Counted from the stretch's first letter, positions 7,578 to 15,554 are shown. The stretch is DNA of 18,512 nt from Granulosicoccaceae bacterium (GCA_023301405.1 JALZUX010000076.1:1-18512), one strand, 5' to 3'. The notes: generated by a model not told the origin, from the sequence alone. Numbers and translations: made by a program.

Positions 7578-8396
7578 GTGATCGCGCCGTCCGTAGTTAT
7601 CTCTGCAATCGCTATCGACGGAGCCCGTGAAAAACCTGCTCCACAGACACGCCTTGAACAACTGGTAGCCACCACCAGTCTACCGATCGCTACTGAAACT
7701 CAGCTAGCCAGCAGCAACTTCTGCCTATACTGGCGTGATAACAGACTAACTCTAAAAGATCAAAGCACCAACAAACCTGTCGATATCTGTATCGATTTCT
7801 GTGCGGGTAAAAACAAACACCGGCTACAATTTGGCGGTGGCTATGGACAACCACTGGCCCGCGCAGTTAATGCCAAGCCAAACAACGCCCAGATTATCTG
7901 CGATGCCACAGGAGGCCTTGGACAGGATGCTTTTGTGTTTGCTTCTCTAGGTTGCCGGGTCGTCTTATTTGAACGCTCACGGGTTATATTCGCATTACTG
8001 GATGATGGCCTGAAGCGCGCGCTAAGCGACCCGCAAATAGCGCCGATCGCACAACAAATGGAAGTTCACCACTTAGACAGCCAACAACTAGCTGATCGCT
8101 GGCCTCACGCCGCGCCACCCGACACTGTCTACCTTGACCCGATGTACCCTCACACGGGTAAGAGTGCTGCCGCTAAAAAAGGCATGCAAACTCTGCAAAA
8201 CCTGTTACCAACAGAAAACCGCGTCAAGCATACGCAATTTGAAGAACAAACTTTGCTCGATGCAGCCCTTGCCACAGCCAGTCAGCGAGTGGTAGTTAAG
8301 CGGCCCGCCAAAGCACCCTCACTAGCAAACTCACGCCCAGTTGGATGTATTAAATCCCCCAACACACGCTACGATATTTATAAACCTTACCGCTAA
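7578..8396 (+). CDS. rsmJ: 16S rRNA (guanine(1516)-N2)-methyltransferase RsmJ
   Basis: SAM-dependent methyltransferase that modifies G1516 in 16S rRNA of the small subunit. Family landmarks are clear: FGGGYGQPLARAV (85-97; E. coli FGGGRGEAVAKAV), the SAM-binding DATGGLGQDAFVFASLGCRV (109-128), ALLDDGLKRA (139-148), the catalytic DPMYPH (187-192; E. coli DPMFPH) followed by KSAAAKKGMQ, and a late VVVKRP block. Length 272 aa against about 250, the excess being at the N-terminus. The start is GTG at 7578; the overlapping ATG at 7576 is in another frame. Divergent from the PetA-like gene with an 87 bp gap. Confidence 0.93.
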   Translation: MIAPSVVISAIAIDGAREKPAPQTRLEQLVATTSLPIATETQLASSNFCLYWRDNRLTLKDQSTNKPVDICIDFCAGKNKHRLQFGGGYGQPLARAVNAKPNNAQIICDATGGLGQDAFVFASLGCRVVLFERSRVIFALLDDGLKRALSDPQIAPIAQQMEVHHLDSQQLADRWPHAAPPDTVYLDPMYPHTGKSAAAKKGMQTLQNLLPTENRVKHTQFEEQTLLDAALATASQRVVVKRPAKAPSLANSRPVGCIKSPNTRYDIYKPYR

Positions 8397-8424
8397 CTTG
8401 CACCCGTCCAGAAACAAGCGTTAC

Positions 8425-8460
8425 TGCAGTCGTCTACGCATGCAATCCTTGCTGACTGCA
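8425..8460. terminator. Weak inverted repeat between convergent rsmJ and yajQ
   Basis: TGCAGTC (8425-8431) and GACTGCA (8454-8460) can pair with a 22 nt loop in the 106 bp between the ends of rsmJ and yajQ. There is no U-tract; termination here is only suggested by position. Confidence 0.25.
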
Positions 8461-8502
8461 TGGTGTTGGTTATGAATAGGCCGCAAAGCCCGCCTTAATT
8501 AG

Positions 8503-8985
8503 TCAATCTCTGAAGTTTGTATATTGCAAAGGTAAACCCATCTCTGCTTGCTTCAGCAATGCGATGGCCTCTTGCAGATCATCTCGTTTTTTACCGGTCA
8601 CTCGCACTTGCTCACCTTGGATCGCTGCTTGAACTTTTGCTTTTGACGCTTTTATGGCCTTTACAATTTTTGAAGCCGTCTCTTTATCGATCCCCTGACG
8701 CACCGAGATGGTCTGCTTTGCCTTTTGCCCGCTTGTCTGGATTTCACCCAGATCAAGGCAAGAGATATCAATCCCGCGCTTAGTCATTTTTTGCAGAATC
8801 ATTGGCTGCATTTGCTGCACTTGAAAGTCACTGTCTGCCAGTAGAGTCATCACTGAATCGGTGAGCTCTATCTTGGCATCAGACCCTTTAAAGTCAAAAC
8901 GATTAGATATTTCTCTGTTGGCCTGATCAATGGCGTTGGCAAGCTCGTGTTCGTCTATTTCAGATACAACGTCAAATGAAGGCAT
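8503..8985 (-). CDS. yajQ: YajQ family nucleotide-binding protein
   Basis: A 160 aa cytoplasmic protein of the YajQ family (two ferredoxin-like domains). Xanthomonas and Pseudomonas members have been reported to bind cyclic di-GMP; E. coli YajQ binds nucleotides/tRNA in vitro. Nearly the whole chain fits: MPSFDVVSE start, NRFDFKG at 28-34, KRGIDI, QGIDKETASKIVK, VRVTGKKRDDLQ and the C-terminal PLQYTNFRD. GGAG lies about 6 nt before the ATG at 8985. Single gene, divergent from pdxH (120 bp) and convergent with rsmJ. Confidence 0.95.
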   Translation of the reverse strand: MPSFDVVSEIDEHELANAIDQANREISNRFDFKGSDAKIELTDSVMTLLADSDFQVQQMQPMILQKMTKRGIDISCLDLGEIQTSGQKAKQTISVRQGIDKETASKIVKAIKASKAKVQAAIQGEQVRVTGKKRDDLQEAIALLKQAEMGLPLQYTNFRD

Positions 8986-9105
8986 GCTGACTCCCGATTT
9001 TCAATTAAACTAGTATCATACAACAACAACTACACCTTGGCCTATCATCCGGGTATCAATCAAAGGATCACTCAGAAACCACTAGATTTCTGCTGACTAC
9101 ACATC

Positions 9106-9783
9106 ATGACCAACGACAACCCCACAAACAAAAAAACGGCCGAAGGCGACTTACACGCCGACCGGACAGACTACCAGCAATCAGAGTTGCATCGGGCAGA
9201 TTTATCAAGTGATCCGCTGCTCATGTTCGCAGACTGGATGCAATCAGCACGCGACAGCAAACTGATTGACGCCACCGCCATGACTCTGGCTACAGCAACA
9301 AAAAGCGGTATACCTTCAGCACGAATCGTTCTACTGAAACACTATGGTGAAGCCGGTTTTTATTGGTACACAGGATACGACAGTCGAAAAGGCGCGGAAC
9401 TCGCAGAGAATCCGAATGCTGCACTGCTGTTCTACTGGCGAGAGCTGGAAAGACAAATAAGAATAGAAGGCACCGTTAAGAAACTAACGGCAGAGCAATC
9501 AACCGAGTATTTTAACTCACGCCCCGATGGCAGTAAGTATAGCGCTGTCGTGTCACCGCAATCACAAGTTATCCCAAATCAGGCCTGGTTGTCGCATCGC
9601 AAACAAAAATTAGCGACCGAGCAAACCGCCGATCAACTGCAACGACCGGAAAATTGGGGTGGGTATCGGTTAATGCCGACAGCCATTGAGTTTTGGCAGG
9701 GCCGCCCAAGCAGATCGCATGATCGATTCCGCTATACTCTCACTGCTGAACAACAATGGCAGATTGACCGGCTGGCACCGTAG
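9106..9783 (+). CDS. pdxH: Pyridoxamine 5'-phosphate oxidase
   Basis: FMN-dependent oxidation of pyridoxamine/pyridoxine 5'-phosphate to pyridoxal 5'-phosphate, the last step of vitamin B6 synthesis and salvage. Seen in order: DPLLMFADWM (37-46), MTLATATKSG...SARIVLLKHY (FMN and substrate binding), DSRKGAELAENP, LERQIRIEGTV, SPQSQVI, and the C-terminal NWGGYRLMPTAIEFWQGR...HDRFRY...IDRLAP. The usual S-Q-I-G-A-W-x-S segment reads SKYSAVVS, and RLHDR reads RSHDR, keeping the substrate Arg and His. At 225 aa it has the normal length plus a polar N-terminal tail. No strong ribosome binding site at ATG 9106. Divergent from yajQ. Confidence 0.95.
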   Translation: MTNDNPTNKKTAEGDLHADRTDYQQSELHRADLSSDPLLMFADWMQSARDSKLIDATAMTLATATKSGIPSARIVLLKHYGEAGFYWYTGYDSRKGAELAENPNAALLFYWRELERQIRIEGTVKKLTAEQSTEYFNSRPDGSKYSAVVSPQSQVIPNQAWLSHRKQKLATEQTADQLQRPENWGGYRLMPTAIEFWQGRPSRSHDRFRYTLTAEQQWQIDRLAP

Positions 9784-9984
9784 CGAAAACCATCGCCTGC
9801 CACCGGACTATACAGCTTTCAAGAGATAACCAAGAGCAATTAGCCACGCCAACCTGACTACTCACTCCCTGGCACTGCTCACCTAACTGCATTGAGTACT
9901 CAGGAACGGACAATCGTTACAACACAATAAACGAAGTTCACAAGCGCACGAACTCGCTATTGCTGCAGATAGATAGCTTCAGAT

Positions 9985-10018
9985 CACCGGTGAAGCACTG
10001 GCCAGCACCGGACACCGG
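9985..10018. repeat. Small cluster of CACCGG hexamers / hairpin
   Basis: CACCGG occurs at 9985-9990, 10006-10011 and 10013-10018; CCGGTG (9987-9992) can pair with CACCGG (10006-10011). It directly follows the end of the transposase-derived gene (minus strand) and may help end its transcript. The rest of the 236 bp gap 9784-10019 shows nothing I can interpret. Confidence 0.25.
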
Positions 10019-10019
10019 A

Positions 10020-10679
10020 TTATTCTATTGGTGTTTCGCCAAGCATACCTAGTAACAATGGATACAGCTCCTGCGAACGATGATTGTATCGGTACTCGCT
10101 TTCCTTTAAATGGCAGTAAAATTTTTCTCTCCGCAAGCCTTTAAATTTGCCCAGACGCAATCTGAGAAAAGAGCCAAATGCTTCAATCCGATCGATGTCT
10201 TTTGTCTGGTAGGCCCTCTGGAACGTCTCACTTTTTATTTTCACACTCATGTCACGACGCACGTCAATTCCAATGGGGTATTCACGCCAAGCCACTGCTG
10301 AACCGGCAACATCTGAATCAGGCTGTATCACGGGCCTCGCGTTTAACAATGAACAATAAACTTGATCATCGCAGATAAAAATACGCACGCCCACTACGCC
10401 ATCATTTTCGCTTTCCAAGTAACCGGATACTGCTACTTCTGTTGTTACCTCAACGCTGCCTGCATTTAAACCGGGTGTACCAGAGGCGTTAGATTCACTC
10501 CACTGTGCAATGCGGTCACGCAACTTTAAAAATATAGAGTTGACCGACCGAACATTAACGCCGGTCTGATTGGCTACTTGCACGGCGGTTAAATCCATAG
10601 CGAACAATTCAAGAATATTTCTGAATCGTTCCTCATCGAGTTTCGAGTGCTTATAGTATTTGTTTTTTACGGCGTACAT
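10020..10679 (-). CDS. IS1595/IS1016-type transposase-derived protein, catalytic residues lost
   Basis: A 219 aa intact gene. The N-terminal ~57 residues (YKHSKLDEERF...MDLTAVQVANQTGVNVRSV...FLKLRDRI) match the helix-turn-helix start of IS1595-family transposases. The C-terminal third (DIDRIEAFGSFLRLRLGKFKGL...FYCHLKESEYRYNHR, 161-201) matches their NHINGIENFWNQAKR...F...LKECEWRFN end. The catalytic core is gone: the IEVDES strand with the first Asp is VEVTTEVAV (77-84), and where YTD is expected the sequence reads GSAVAWREYP (127-135). The Glu of IENFW survives as IEAF. AGGGGA precedes the ATG at 10679, a good ribosome binding site. I see no IS terminal repeats or target duplications flanking it. 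It is divergent from glcD across 235 bp. It looks domesticated, plausibly a DNA-binding regulator, but function is unproven. Confidence 0.7.
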   Translation of the reverse strand: MYAVKNKYYKHSKLDEERFRNILELFAMDLTAVQVANQTGVNVRSVNSIFLKLRDRIAQWSESNASGTPGLNAGSVEVTTEVAVSGYLESENDGVVGVRIFICDDQVYCSLLNARPVIQPDSDVAGSAVAWREYPIGIDVRRDMSVKIKSETFQRAYQTKDIDRIEAFGSFLRLRLGKFKGLRREKFYCHLKESEYRYNHRSQELYPLLLGMLGETPIE

Positions 10680-10721
10680 ATGATCCCCTGTTAACTCTGT
10701 GCTCTAGCTGGCTGAGTGACA

Positions 10722-10767
10722 ACACAGTTTTACTGCCCACTGTGTGAAGAGTTTATGCAACTTCACA
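10722..10767. promoter_or_regulatory. Two adjacent inverted repeats, candidate operators
   Basis: ACACAGT (10722-10728) with ACTGTGT (10739-10745), spacer 10; and TGTGAAG (10743-10749) with CTTCACA (10761-10767), spacer 11. Both are perfect 7 bp inverted repeats, overlapping by 3 bases, in the glcD / transposase-derived divergent region. Candidate binding sites for a glycolate regulator of the GntR family (as GlcC in E. coli) or for the neighbouring HTH protein; which, if any, is unknown. Confidence 0.45.
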
Positions 10768-10775
10768 TTTCCGCC

Positions 10776-10793
10776 ATGTGATTCAGGTCACAT
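10776..10793. promoter_or_regulatory. Perfect CRP-type binding site
   Basis: ATGTGA-TTCAGG-TCACAT contains TGTGA-N6-TCACA exactly (10777-10792), the cAMP-CRP (CRP/Vfr) consensus. Its centre is about 78 bp upstream of the -10 hexamer proposed for glcD, in the range used by class I activation, and about 105 bp from the start of the divergent gene. Control of glycolate use by carbon status would make biological sense. Confidence 0.6.
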
Positions 10794-10839
10794 TCAAGGG
10801 ATGCAAAAACAACATCATTTCTCCTGAACAAATGAATGA

Positions 10840-10867
10840 TTCATAATAGAAACAACAAGTATATAAT
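10840..10867 (+). promoter_or_regulatory. Candidate sigma-70 promoter of the glc operon
   Basis: Perfect -10 TATAAT at 10862-10867 with a weak -35-like TTCATA at 10840-10845 (16 bp spacer). Transcription would start near 10874, leaving a ~40 nt leader before the glcD ATG at 10915. The poor -35 fits an activated promoter. Confidence 0.5.
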
Positions 10868-10914
10868 CTTATATAGTGGCAAGCAGATTCCCTTTATTTC
10901 GACGAGTCCCCTCT

Positions 10915-12414
10915 ATGTCTCAAGCTCTGTTCAGTGAACCTCAACAACCGATGACGGAGTCCACCCGGACCACCCTCATCAAAGAATTCCTGCAGATTTT
11001 GCCTGATGAATCACTTCTAAGGGAAGATGAAGAGCTACTTCCCTACGAATCAGATGGCTTAGCGGTATACAAGCAAAAACCCCCGATTGTGGTTTTGCCA
11101 GAGACCACAGAGCAGGTTCAATCAATCCTGAAAACCTGCAAGAGGCTCAAAATTCCAGTGGTCGCCAGAGGCGCCGGCACAGGGCTGTCGGGTGGAGCCT
11201 TGCCACTGGCAGACGGTATCGTACTGGGTATGGCCAAATTTAATCGCATCGTAAATATTGACCACAATGCACGCACTGCAGTAGTACAACCGGGGGTACG
11301 CAATCTAGCGATTTCAGAAGCAGCTTCTGATTACAACCTGTACTACGCTCCTGACCCTTCATCACAAATTGCCTGCTCCATTGGCGGCAACGTGGCTGAA
11401 AATTCAGGTGGCGTTCATTGCCTTAAGTATGGCTTAACTGTGCATAACGTTTTGCAAGTCAAAGCCGTCACCATCGACGGTGACCTAGTCACCTTCGGCA
11501 GCACTGCTCCGGATGTCGCCGGTTACGATTTATTGGGAGTGTTGCATGGCTCTGAAGGCATGCTTGCCGTCACCGTTGAGATCACCGTAAAACTATTACC
11601 GAAGCCCGCCGCCACCAAATTGCTCATGGCCGCTTTCGACAGCGTAGACAAAGCAGGTGATGCAGTCGCTGCAATCATAGGCAACGGTATTATCCCTGCC
11701 GGACTCGAAATGATGGACAACCCCGCCATCATCGCCGCCGAGGCGTTTGCAAAATGCGGCTATCCCACCGATGCTCAAGCACTGTTCTTGTGTGAGCTTG
11801 ATGGCACCGAAGAAGAAGTCATCGATCAAATTGAAAAAGTTGAAGCCATCATTCGACAAAACCACGTCAGCTCTCTTCATGTGGCTCGTGATGAAGCAGA
11901 GCGAATGCTGCTATGGAAAGGCCGTAAATCTGCTTTTCCGGCGGTCGGCAGGCTTTCACCTGATTACTACTGCATCGACGGCACCATACCACGCAGACAT
12001 TTATCCACAGTACTGCAAAAAATGAATGAATGGTCCAACGACTACAACCTGCGCATTGCCAATGTGTTTCACGCGGGCGATGGCAACCTGCATCCACTGA
12101 TTTTGTTCGATGCAAACATTGAAGGTGAATTAGAACGCACCGAAGAACTGGGCGGCAAAATTCTAGAATTGTGCGTTGAAGTTGGCGGCACAATTACCGG
12201 TGAGCACGGCGTAGGCATGGAGAAAATCAATCAAATGTGTGTGCAATTCAGCAGCGATGAAATCACTCAGTTTCATGCGTTGAAACATGCTTTTGATCCC
12301 GACGCACTGCTAAACCCGGGCAAAGCAATTCCCACCCTCAACCGCTGCGCTGAATTCGGCGCCCTACACGTACACCACGGCGAAGTACCACACCCAGAAC
12401 TTGAGCGATTCTAA
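10915..12414 (+). CDS. glcD: Glycolate oxidase FAD subunit GlcD
   Basis: FAD-linked catalytic subunit of membrane-associated glycolate oxidase (glycolate to glyoxylate, electrons to quinone). From ATG 10915 it is 499 aa, the same as E. coli GlcD, and very similar along the chain: VVARGAGTGLSGGALPL, VQPGVRNLAIS, YYAPDPSSQIACSIGGNVAE, GGVHCLKYGLTVHN, DEAERMLLWKGRKSAFPAVG, SPDYYCIDGTIPRR, NVFHAGDGNLHPLILFD, GEHGVG and the C-terminal RCAEFGALHVHHG...PELERF. The frame is open back to a GTG at 10876, but those 13 residues have no counterpart. Ends 1 bp before the glcE ATG, so translational coupling is likely. First gene of glcD-glcE-glcF-Rieske. Confidence 0.97.
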   Translation: MSQALFSEPQQPMTESTRTTLIKEFLQILPDESLLREDEELLPYESDGLAVYKQKPPIVVLPETTEQVQSILKTCKRLKIPVVARGAGTGLSGGALPLADGIVLGMAKFNRIVNIDHNARTAVVQPGVRNLAISEAASDYNLYYAPDPSSQIACSIGGNVAENSGGVHCLKYGLTVHNVLQVKAVTIDGDLVTFGSTAPDVAGYDLLGVLHGSEGMLAVTVEITVKLLPKPAATKLLMAAFDSVDKAGDAVAAIIGNGIIPAGLEMMDNPAIIAAEAFAKCGYPTDAQALFLCELDGTEEEVIDQIEKVEAIIRQNHVSSLHVARDEAERMLLWKGRKSAFPAVGRLSPDYYCIDGTIPRRHLSTVLQKMNEWSNDYNLRIANVFHAGDGNLHPLILFDANIEGELERTEELGGKILELCVEVGGTITGEHGVGMEKINQMCVQFSSDEITQFHALKHAFDPDALLNPGKAIPTLNRCAEFGALHVHHGEVPHPELERF

Positions 12415-12415
12415 A

Positions 12416-13495
12416 ATGGCACTTAGCGAAGACCTTGATCAAACAAGTGAATTACAAGAACATGTAACGCAGGCTGGCACTGATAATCAGCCCCTAAGCA
12501 TTCAAGGTGGCGGCAGTAAGTCTTTCTTCGGCATGCCATCCGCCGCCACCGAACTCGATGTATCACAGCACAGGGGCATTATCAGCTATGAGCCTACTGA
12601 ACTAGTCATCACTGCTCGCAGCGGCACCACACTTGAAACGCTCAATAAAGTACTGGCAGAAAATGGACAAATGCTGCCCTTCGAACCTCCGGCATTTTCG
12701 CCGCTAGCAACCCTTGGTGGCACAACCGCTTGCGGACTATCAGGACCCGCGCGCCCTTACAAAGGAGCGGTCAGAGACTATGTTCTGGGTTGCCAGATCA
12801 TTAACGGTAAAGCGCAAACGCTACGCTTCGGTGGGCAGGTTATGAAAAATGTAGCCGGCTATGACGTCACCAGACTTATGACTGGATCAATGGGCACACT
12901 GGGCATACTGCTTGATACTTCTCTTAAGGTACTACCACTTCCAGAATATGAACTGACCCTGGAACACCAGACAGATGCACCTTCAGCCTTAGAGAAAATG
13001 CAGGCACTTGCCGGTGAATCAATTCCAGTCACCGCGTCCGCCTTTCTGGAAGGGAAAATGTTAACCAGACTCTCAGGCGCAAAGTACGCGGTGACAGCCA
13101 CTGCCAAAACACTGGGTGGCGAGCCGTCAACCGACAACAACTTCTGGGCAAAACTACGTGACCATCAACTAGATTTTTTTAATAACCCTATGCCCTTATG
13201 GCGCATCAGCGTACCAGCGCTCACACCGGAACTGCAATTAACGGGTGACTGCCTGTATGACTGGGCGGGCACACAACGCTGGTTGTTCAGCAACGAAGAT
13301 TCACCAAAAATCAGATCAACAGTAGAAAGTGCCGGTGGCCATGCACAACTTTTTAAGGCCGATGACTCACTGAAAAAAAATGTCGGTGTATTCCACCCGC
13401 TACAACCCGCTATCATGGAATTACATAAAAAAATTAAACATGAATTTGATCCACAAGGACTGTTCAATCCACACCGTATGTACTCCGATATATAG
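12416..13495 (+). CDS. glcE: Glycolate oxidase FAD-binding subunit GlcE
   Basis: Second FAD-binding subunit of glycolate oxidase, needed for activity together with GlcD and GlcF. At 359 aa from ATG 12416 it has the usual ~350 aa length. Visible motifs are the PCMH-type FAD-binding half (YEPTELVITARSGTTLETLN, LPFEPP, ATLGGTTACGLSGPARPYKG, VRDYVLG, FGGQVMKNVAGYDVTRLMTG, SMGTLG) and a C-terminal FDPQGLFNPHRMY end, typical of GlcE. A TTG at 12401 in the same frame would overlap the end of glcD; I prefer ATG 12416, 1 bp after the glcD stop. GAG at about 10 nt upstream lies inside glcD. Confidence 0.95.
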   Translation: MALSEDLDQTSELQEHVTQAGTDNQPLSIQGGGSKSFFGMPSAATELDVSQHRGIISYEPTELVITARSGTTLETLNKVLAENGQMLPFEPPAFSPLATLGGTTACGLSGPARPYKGAVRDYVLGCQIINGKAQTLRFGGQVMKNVAGYDVTRLMTGSMGTLGILLDTSLKVLPLPEYELTLEHQTDAPSALEKMQALAGESIPVTASAFLEGKMLTRLSGAKYAVTATAKTLGGEPSTDNNFWAKLRDHQLDFFNNPMPLWRISVPALTPELQLTGDCLYDWAGTQRWLFSNEDSPKIRSTVESAGGHAQLFKADDSLKKNVGVFHPLQPAIMELHKKIKHEFDPQGLFNPHRMYSDI

Positions 13496-13545
13496 CTAAA
13501 TTAAATACTTTATTGATCTCACCCGGCACCGACCTAGAGCAGACG

Positions 13546-14787
13546 ATGCAAACTTCACTACTGGAAAAATACAAAGCTACCGAACTGGGCGCCAAGGCCG
13601 AGAACATTCTGCGCAAATGTGTGCACTGCGGTTTTTGTCTGGCCACCTGCCCCACTTATGATTTACTTGGTAGTGAATTAGACAGCCCACGTGGCAGAAT
13701 ATATCAAATTAAACAAGTTCTCGAAGGCGTAGAGCCAAGCCAAAAAACCCAGTTGCATCTGGATCGTTGCCTGACTTGTCGAAACTGCGAAACAACCTGC
13801 CCCAGCGGTGTTGAGTACGGCCACCTGGTTGATGCCGGACGCGCCATTGTTGAAGAAAGCGTACCGCGAAGTTTTGCGCAACGCAGCCTTCGCAAAGCGA
13901 TGCGAACTTTTTTGCCTTACAGCAACCGCATAGGCCCACTGGTAAAGCTGGGCCAGACATTCTCCGGAATTTTGCCTAAAACAATCAAGAGTCATATCCC
14001 TCCAAGACAACAAGCTGGTGAATGGCCTGCCGCCACACATGATCGTCGTATGCTGGTGTTAGACGGATGCGTGCAACCTTCAATGGCACCAGCTATCAAT
14101 GCATCGGCTGCACGGGTACTGGATCGCTTAAACATCAGTCTTGTCAAAGCACCTAAAGCAGGCTGCTGTGGTGCAGTCAGCTTTCACCTCAACGCACAAG
14201 AAGAAGGAAAAAATTTCGCCAAAGCAAACATCGACGCATGGTGGCCTGAAATTGACGCCGGGGCAGAAGCTATTGTAATGACAGCCAGCGGCTGTGGTGT
14301 GTTTGTCAAAGACTACCAGGACCTACTGAAAGATGACCCACAATACGCTGACAAGGCAAAGAAAATCACTGAGCTTTGCAAAGACATCAGTGAAGTCATT
14401 GCCGAGGAAGAAAAAAATAACCCGGAAATTGGCAAATTAAAATCTGATCAAGCGGAGTCACTGGCTTTTCATCCACCATGTACTTTGCAGCACGGTCAAA
14501 AACAACTTGGCACCACAGAAGCGCTGTTACAGCGCCTGGGTTTTAATTTAGTCCCTGTTAAAGACGCGCACTTTTGCTGTGGCTCGGCAGGTACCTATTC
14601 AATTACCCAGAAAACGTTATCGCAAAAATTATTGACTCGCAAGATCGCATCACTACTGAAGAACAAACCTGCAAAAATAGCCACCGCAAATATTGGTTGT
14701 CTTTTGCATTTGCAATCAGCCGCCGGTAACACTCCAGTGGTTCATTGGGTACAATTAGTTGACGAGTCCATGCCAAAAACAAGCTAA
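13546..14787 (+). CDS. glcF: Glycolate oxidase iron-sulfur subunit GlcF
   Basis: Iron-sulfur subunit carrying electrons from the flavin subunits towards the quinone pool. From ATG 13546 it has 413 aa, close to E. coli GlcF (~407), and begins MQTSLLEKYK (E. coli MQTQLTEEMR). Two [4Fe-4S] ferredoxin motifs are complete: C25-VH-C28-GF-C31-LAT-C35P and C75-LT-C78-RN-C81-ETT-C85P. Two CCG (heterodisulfide-reductase-type) domains follow, with AGCCGAVSFHLN and HFCCGSAGTY. An in-frame TTG at 13513 gives an 11-residue extension without a counterpart. AGAGCAG lies just before the ATG. It is 50 bp after glcE and 32 bp before the Rieske-like gene. Confidence 0.96.
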   Translation: MQTSLLEKYKATELGAKAENILRKCVHCGFCLATCPTYDLLGSELDSPRGRIYQIKQVLEGVEPSQKTQLHLDRCLTCRNCETTCPSGVEYGHLVDAGRAIVEESVPRSFAQRSLRKAMRTFLPYSNRIGPLVKLGQTFSGILPKTIKSHIPPRQQAGEWPAATHDRRMLVLDGCVQPSMAPAINASAARVLDRLNISLVKAPKAGCCGAVSFHLNAQEEGKNFAKANIDAWWPEIDAGAEAIVMTASGCGVFVKDYQDLLKDDPQYADKAKKITELCKDISEVIAEEEKNNPEIGKLKSDQAESLAFHPPCTLQHGQKQLGTTEALLQRLGFNLVPVKDAHFCCGSAGTYSITQKTLSQKLLTRKIASLLKNKPAKIATANIGCLLHLQSAAGNTPVVHWVQLVDESMPKTS

Positions 14788-14819
14788 CCACATACCATGC
14801 GCTAGCTAATGGAGGAAAC

Positions 14820-15554
14820 ATGAATAGAAGAGACTTTAACCGGATCTGTAGCTCAATGGTAGCCAGTGCCACCGCAATTGGCAGCCTGCCAATCGCACAC
14901 GCCGCCAGCGAAAGAGTAACCTACAATAAGTCCCAACTGCTTAACGAAAACAAAAAGCTGCTGTCACCTGAGACGTTAATACCCGGTGAGCCCTACTTAT
15001 TTTTTTACCCGTTTATCACCACCCCCTGCTTTTTGATTGATCTTGGCAATCAAACAAACGCTGACAAAAAAAGCCTTAGCGACAAGGATGGCAATAACTA
15101 TCTCTGGCACGGTGGAGTTGGCCCTAACAAGTCGGTGGTTGCCTATTCAGCAATCTGCACTCACAAGATGAGCCACCCGGCTCGGGAAATTTCTTTCATA
15201 AACTACCGACACGAAAAAACCGCCTACTTTAGCCGCGAAGGCAAAAGCGAAGAACGCTCACAAGTCATTTCCTGTTGCTCTGAAAGAAGCGTCTACGATC
15301 CACGAGACGGTGCACGGGTGCTTAGCGGACCAGCGTCGCAACCTCTTGCCAGTATTGATATCGAATACGATGAAGTAACCGGAGCATTCTATGCCATTGG
15401 CAGTTACGGCGGCGATATGTACGAGAAATTTTTTGAGAAATTTGGCTTTCGCGCTGGCATAGAGCATCGGGTCAGTGACCCAAAAAAGTTAGCTGGTGAT
15501 ACCGCTGTCGTGCGAAAAGTTGTTGATTACAGTGGACAGGTTATAAAATGCTAA
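14820..15554 (+). CDS. Tat-exported Rieske-like iron-sulfur protein, atypical ligands
   Basis: A 244 aa protein with a twin-arginine signal (MNRRDFNRI, hydrophobic stretch, AHAA near 26-29), so a folded, cofactor-bearing periplasmic protein is expected. The Rieske fold is visible: AYSAICTH (108-115) gives C113 and H115; SCCSERSVYDPRDGARVLSG (151-170) and GPASQPL (170-176) match the canonical CPCHGSxYDxxxGRVxxGPA...L. In that alignment the second ligand Cys is C152, but the His position is Glu155. The spacing between the two halves is 36 residues, longer than in bc1 Rieske proteins, and the disulfide Cys after CTH is absent. GGAGG precedes the ATG, the best ribosome binding site in the operon. 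It follows glcF by 32 bp; a role in carrying electrons linked to GlcDEF is an inference from position. Convergent with the NMO gene. Confidence 0.75.
   Translation: MNRRDFNRICSSMVASATAIGSLPIAHAASERVTYNKSQLLNENKKLLSPETLIPGEPYLFFYPFITTPCFLIDLGNQTNADKKSLSDKDGNNYLWHGGVGPNKSVVAYSAICTHKMSHPAREISFINYRHEKTAYFSREGKSEERSQVISCCSERSVYDPRDGARVLSGPASQPLASIDIEYDEVTGAFYAIGSYGGDMYEKFFEKFGFRAGIEHRVSDPKKLAGDTAVVRKVVDYSGQVIKC

Noticed and set aside
10020..10914. Active insertion sequence around the transposase-derived gene
   Set aside because: I could not find matching terminal inverted repeats or a target duplication at either side, and the catalytic residues appear to be missing.
11596..12193. Long minus-strand frames inside glcD
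   Set aside because: Shadows of glcD, whose protein matches E. coli GlcD along its full length.
13678..14040. 120 aa minus-strand frame inside glcF
   Set aside because: Antisense shadow of glcF with no recognisable family or start signal.
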